Of a stretch of DNA of 43,712 nt, positions 41,583 to 43,712 are shown one piece after another. Position 1 is the first letter of the stretch; each line of letters opens with the position of its first letter. This stretch comes from Nitrobacter sp. Nb-311A (GTDB lineage: Bacteria; Pseudomonadota; Alphaproteobacteria; Rhizobiales; Xanthobacteraceae). The notes below the pieces were generated by a model, which did no database searches, had not been told where the DNA came from, and saw only the letters and a program-made list of their open reading frames with translations. The DNA is taken from positions 17,762 to 61,473 of the forward strand of contig NZ_CH672424.1 in assembly GCF_000152905.1 (NCBI RefSeq), in the 5' to 3' direction. Position numbers and translations under genes: made by a program.

Positions 41583-41669
41583 CGTCAGTCTCTGGAAATG
41601 CGGAAAATAACAGACTGAGTGGTGGCGGACCCAGTCGGGTGCGAACGGGTCTCCGTGTTATTTGGGCTA

Positions 41670-41785
41670 AACAGGGTGATTTGCTGCAAATAACAGGGAG
41701 ACGTATAGCGACGATCGTGACTTACGCCTCCCTCGTAACGCTTTCTGTAATTTTTCTGAAAGAAAATATCAGGGAGTAAACAGGG
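41670..41785. repeat. AACAGGG direct repeats
   Basis: AACAGGG occurs at 41670-41676, 41692-41698 and 41779-41785, with ATCAGGGA near 41768-41775. The intervals suggest a protein-binding or recombination region rather than a coding repeat. Similar AACAGGGA-rich stretches near rhizobial element edges are recalled but were not checked. The remainder of 41,440-41,835 has no gene. Confidence 0.45.
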
Positions 41786-41920
41786 AGGCGGCCCCTTAGA
41801 AACACGATCGAAAAAGACAAAAACACAGCTTTTTTGTAAGCGTCCATTTCTCGCACCCTTGTTCGATCGTTAGCGACTCCGATCTGTTCCTGTCTTCAAT
41901 TTGAAGATGGAGAGAACAGC

Positions 41921-42441
41921 ATGACGAGCGACATCGAGGGTGGAGACGTCAAGGCGAGGATTTTTGGCGGGCGCATCACGAGGCATGGACGCGTAGCGAC
42001 TTGAATCAACGTCAATATTGTGAAGCGCAAGGCATTCCGCTCAAGGCGTTTGGCAACTGGCGATCGTTGTTTAAAGTGGAGCCACAGCCGCCCAAGCGGA
42101 AGCTGTTGTATCGACGACGCCCCTTAAGTCCTCCCCTTAGTCCGCCGTTAAGTCCCCTCGTAAGTCCGGGGTCTTATCCCTCCTCGACGGCAGCGGAGCC
42201 CATTGTTCCAAGACCACGTGAAGGGCATCGGCGACGGTTCAGCGAAGCCGACAAGCGTTGGATTCTTGAAGAGATGATACGGTCCGGCGCGAGCGGCAGC
42301 GAGATCTCGCGCTGCTACGGCATCGCTCCGCGCGTTCTGCGCCGATGGAAGCAGGACGTTGCCGCAGCGAAAGAGCTGGGCTTCGTCACTGTGCAGATCG
42401 CCGACGGAGCGACACCTGCGGCCGAGAGGGCCATGCCATGA
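41921..42441 (+). pseudogene. tnpA: IS66 TnpA (OrfA), frameshifted at a T-run
   Basis: ATG 41921 gives MTSDIEGGDVKARIF; the frame then shifts at five Ts (41961-41965) and stops at 42001. Adding one T continues as WRAHHEAWTRSDLNQRQYCE, the normal IS66 OrfA N-terminus, into the long frame that ends at 42441. That frame has the HTH region (RRFSEADKRWILEEMIRSGA, SEISRCYGIAPRVLRRWK). The full protein would have about 173 residues. A TTG-started product from 42001 would lack the first 27. Homopolymer error is possible. The stop overlaps tnpB (ATGA). Confidence 0.75.
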
Positions 42442-42797
42442 CGGCCTTGCTTCCTCCAAACGTAAAGGTGCACCTGGCTCTGGGCTACATCGATATGCGC
42501 AAAGGCATCGACGGTCTCGCGATGCTGGCGCAAGGCGTCCTGCACCAGGATCCATTTACCGGACATCTGTTTGTCTTCCGAGGTCGCACCAGGGCCAACC
42601 TTATCAAGATCATCTACTGGGATGGCACCGGCTTCTGCCTGTTCACAAAACGGCTCGAGCATGGTGTCTTTCTGTGGCCGCCGAGCATTGCGCCTGGCGA
42701 AACGCTGTCGTTGACCTCAGCACAGCTATCGCTGCTGATCGAAGGTGTCGATTGGCGCGCGCCCGAGCAACGCTGGCGTCCGGCAATTGCCGGATGA
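42438..42797 (+). CDS. tnpB: IS66 TnpB (OrfB)
   Basis: A 119-residue IS66 accessory protein, starting at ATG 42438. It has the family motifs HLALGYIDMRKGIDGLAMLA, GHLFVFRGRTRANLIKIIYW and DGTGFCLFTKRLEHGVFLWP. Length is typical (115-120). It is required for IS66 transposition in studied members, though its exact role is unclear. It is intact and coupled to tnpA. Confidence 0.9.
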   Translation: MTALLPPNVKVHLALGYIDMRKGIDGLAMLAQGVLHQDPFTGHLFVFRGRTRANLIKIIYWDGTGFCLFTKRLEHGVFLWPPSIAPGETLSLTSAQLSLLIEGVDWRAPEQRWRPAIAG

Positions 42798-42868
42798 TCT
42801 GCGACCGATTGACTCGATGATGTAAGAAATGCGGCGAGAACGGTGCGAGTCAGTTAGATTCTTCTCGT

Positions 42869-43712
42869 ATGAACGTCGATCTCGCCGCACTGCCCGACGA
42901 CGTGGAGACGCTGCAAAAGCTGGTGCGTTCGCTTGTAGCCGAGCGCATCAGCCTCAGCGAGGCGAAGGCCGAGATCGAACGGCTCAATCTCATCATCAAG
43001 AGGCTGCAGCGCAACCAGTACGGCCGCCGGGCTGAGCGGCTCGATGACGAGCAGTTGCAACTCGGCTTCGAAGACCTCAACGCCGATCTTGCGCGCGTCG
43101 AAACTAGCCTTCCGCCTCCGCCAGCCGAGAGCCGTCCCCCGAGGACCCAAAGCGAGCGCCCGAGCCTGCCGGTGCACTTGCCCCGCGAGGATGTCAGGCT
43201 CGATGTTGAGCATCAAACCTGCCCCTGTTGCGGCGGCATACTACACTTGATCGGCGAAACGACGAGCGAGATGCTCGACCACGTGCCGGCGCGGCTGCGG
43301 GTCATCCGAATCTGCCGGACGCGCTATGGCTGTCGGGCCTGCGGGACTATCCATCAAGCGCCAGCACCAGAGCGGCCGATCGCCAAGGGGCTGGCCTCCC
43401 CGGCTCTGCTCGCCCATGTTCTGGTCTCCAAATACTGCGATCACCTCCCGCTTTACAGGCAGAGCCAGATCTTCGCCCGGCAGGGCGTCACGTTGGACCG
43501 CTCGACCTTGGCGAACTGGATCGGCGGCGCCTGCTGGTGGCTGGAGCCCCTTCAATCCAAGCTCGCTGAACACATCTTTGCGTCGCAGAAACTGTTCGCC
43601 GACGACACGCCGATCCCGGTACTCGATCCCGGCCGCGGCCGCACCAAAACTGGCCGGTTGTGGGTGTACGCCCGCGATGACCGGCCTTGGAACGGACCGG
43701 ATCCGCCAGCCG
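42869..43712 (+). CDS. tnpC: IS66 transposase TnpC, partial (runs off window)
   Basis: From ATG 42869 the frame is open to the window end (281 codons). It has a leucine-rich coiled N-terminal part (LQKLVRSLVAERISLSEAKA, then LIIKRLQRNQYGRRAERLD), the zinc-ribbon region with HQTCPCCG and CRTRYGCRACG, a Pro-rich linker, YCDHLPLYRQSQIFARQGV, WIGGACWWLEPL, and the first catalytic Asp in LFADDTPIPVLDPG. The later Asp and Glu of the DDE triad lie beyond the window. Intact as far as seen. Confidence 0.9.
   Translation, partial: MNVDLAALPDDVETLQKLVRSLVAERISLSEAKAEIERLNLIIKRLQRNQYGRRAERLDDEQLQLGFEDLNADLARVETSLPPPPAESRPPRTQSERPSLPVHLPREDVRLDVEHQTCPCCGGILHLIGETTSEMLDHVPARLRVIRICRTRYGCRACGTIHQAPAPERPIAKGLASPALLAHVLVSKYCDHLPLYRQSQIFARQGVTLDRSTLANWIGGACWWLEPLQSKLAEHIFASQKLFADDTPIPVLDPGRGRTKTGRLWVYARDDRPWNGPDPPA

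Larger units (their letters stand above)
41836..43712 (+). mobile_element. IS66-family insertion sequence (right end outside window)
   Basis: The left end starts at GTAAGCG (41836), as usual for IS66. The genes tnpA, tnpB and tnpC are in standard order. The eight bases before the end (GCTTTTTT) would be the target duplication; the partner is outside. tnpC is incomplete at the window edge. Confidence 0.82.

Noticed and set aside
41625-41660. GGCGGACCCAGTCGGGTGCG-type sequence resembling a second tRNA 3' end
   Set aside because: The reverse strand has TTCGCAC in place of the T-loop and the putative T-stem does not pair, so it is not supportable as a tRNA fragment.

Overview
The window is GC-rich DNA of alphaproteobacterial type, most like a member of the Rhizobiales such as the Bradyrhizobiaceae. 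This rests on gene families (DUF2924/serine-recombinase modules, DUF3489, an IS66 of rhizobial type, DUF5681 and DUF7220 phage genes, a family-typical dispersed repeat near 1,474) and on codon use. No rRNA, complete tRNA or CRISPR array was seen. The species is not determined.

Region 1 (1-16,150) is a stress/envelope cluster: an AI-2E-type permease, a three-part epimerase/SPW/VKOR-like membrane fusion, a Ca2+/cation antiporter, a broken DUF421 gene, DUF1328, two kinds of small exported proteins, a BON-MscS channel, a frameshifted SDR dehydrogenase next to a GH15 glycosidase, a frameshifted methyltransferase, a Cys-rich four-helix copper-binding protein and a Gly/Tyr/His-rich secreted protein. 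An IS3 transposase fragment and a dispersed repeat lie near its left end. Region 2 (16,150-19,300) holds a second PRC-barrel gene lying between a small serine resolvase and a relic copy of that resolvase's 3' end, plus relics of small genes.

Region 3 (19,552-27,047, minus strand) is a truncated prophage or phage-like replicon. In transcription order it has two overlapping genes of unknown function, an HTH protein, a Toprim protein, a P4/D5-type primase-helicase followed by iteron-like repeats, a small membrane protein, DUF5681, a ParB-N6/N4 DNA methylase and an HTH protein resembling a terminase small subunit. No large terminase, capsid or tail gene was seen.

Region 4 (27,224-41,439) is a defence-type cargo segment bounded by two same-direction DUF2924/large-serine-recombinase modules. 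Between them are a baeRF-family gene and a complete type I restriction-modification operon with two different hsdM genes in tandem (hsdM1-hsdM2-hsdS-hsdR), every junction overlapping. A tRNA-Ser 3'-end fragment lies between hsdR and the second module. In module 1 the HTH accessory protein is a separate gene; in module 2 it is fused to the recombinase C-terminus. Region 5 (41,836-end) is an IS66 element whose tnpC runs off the window.

Several otherwise conserved genes (DUF421, SDR, methyltransferase, a 65-codon protein, IS66 tnpA) carry single-base indels, mostly at short homopolymers. Either they are recent pseudogenes or the consensus contains indel errors.
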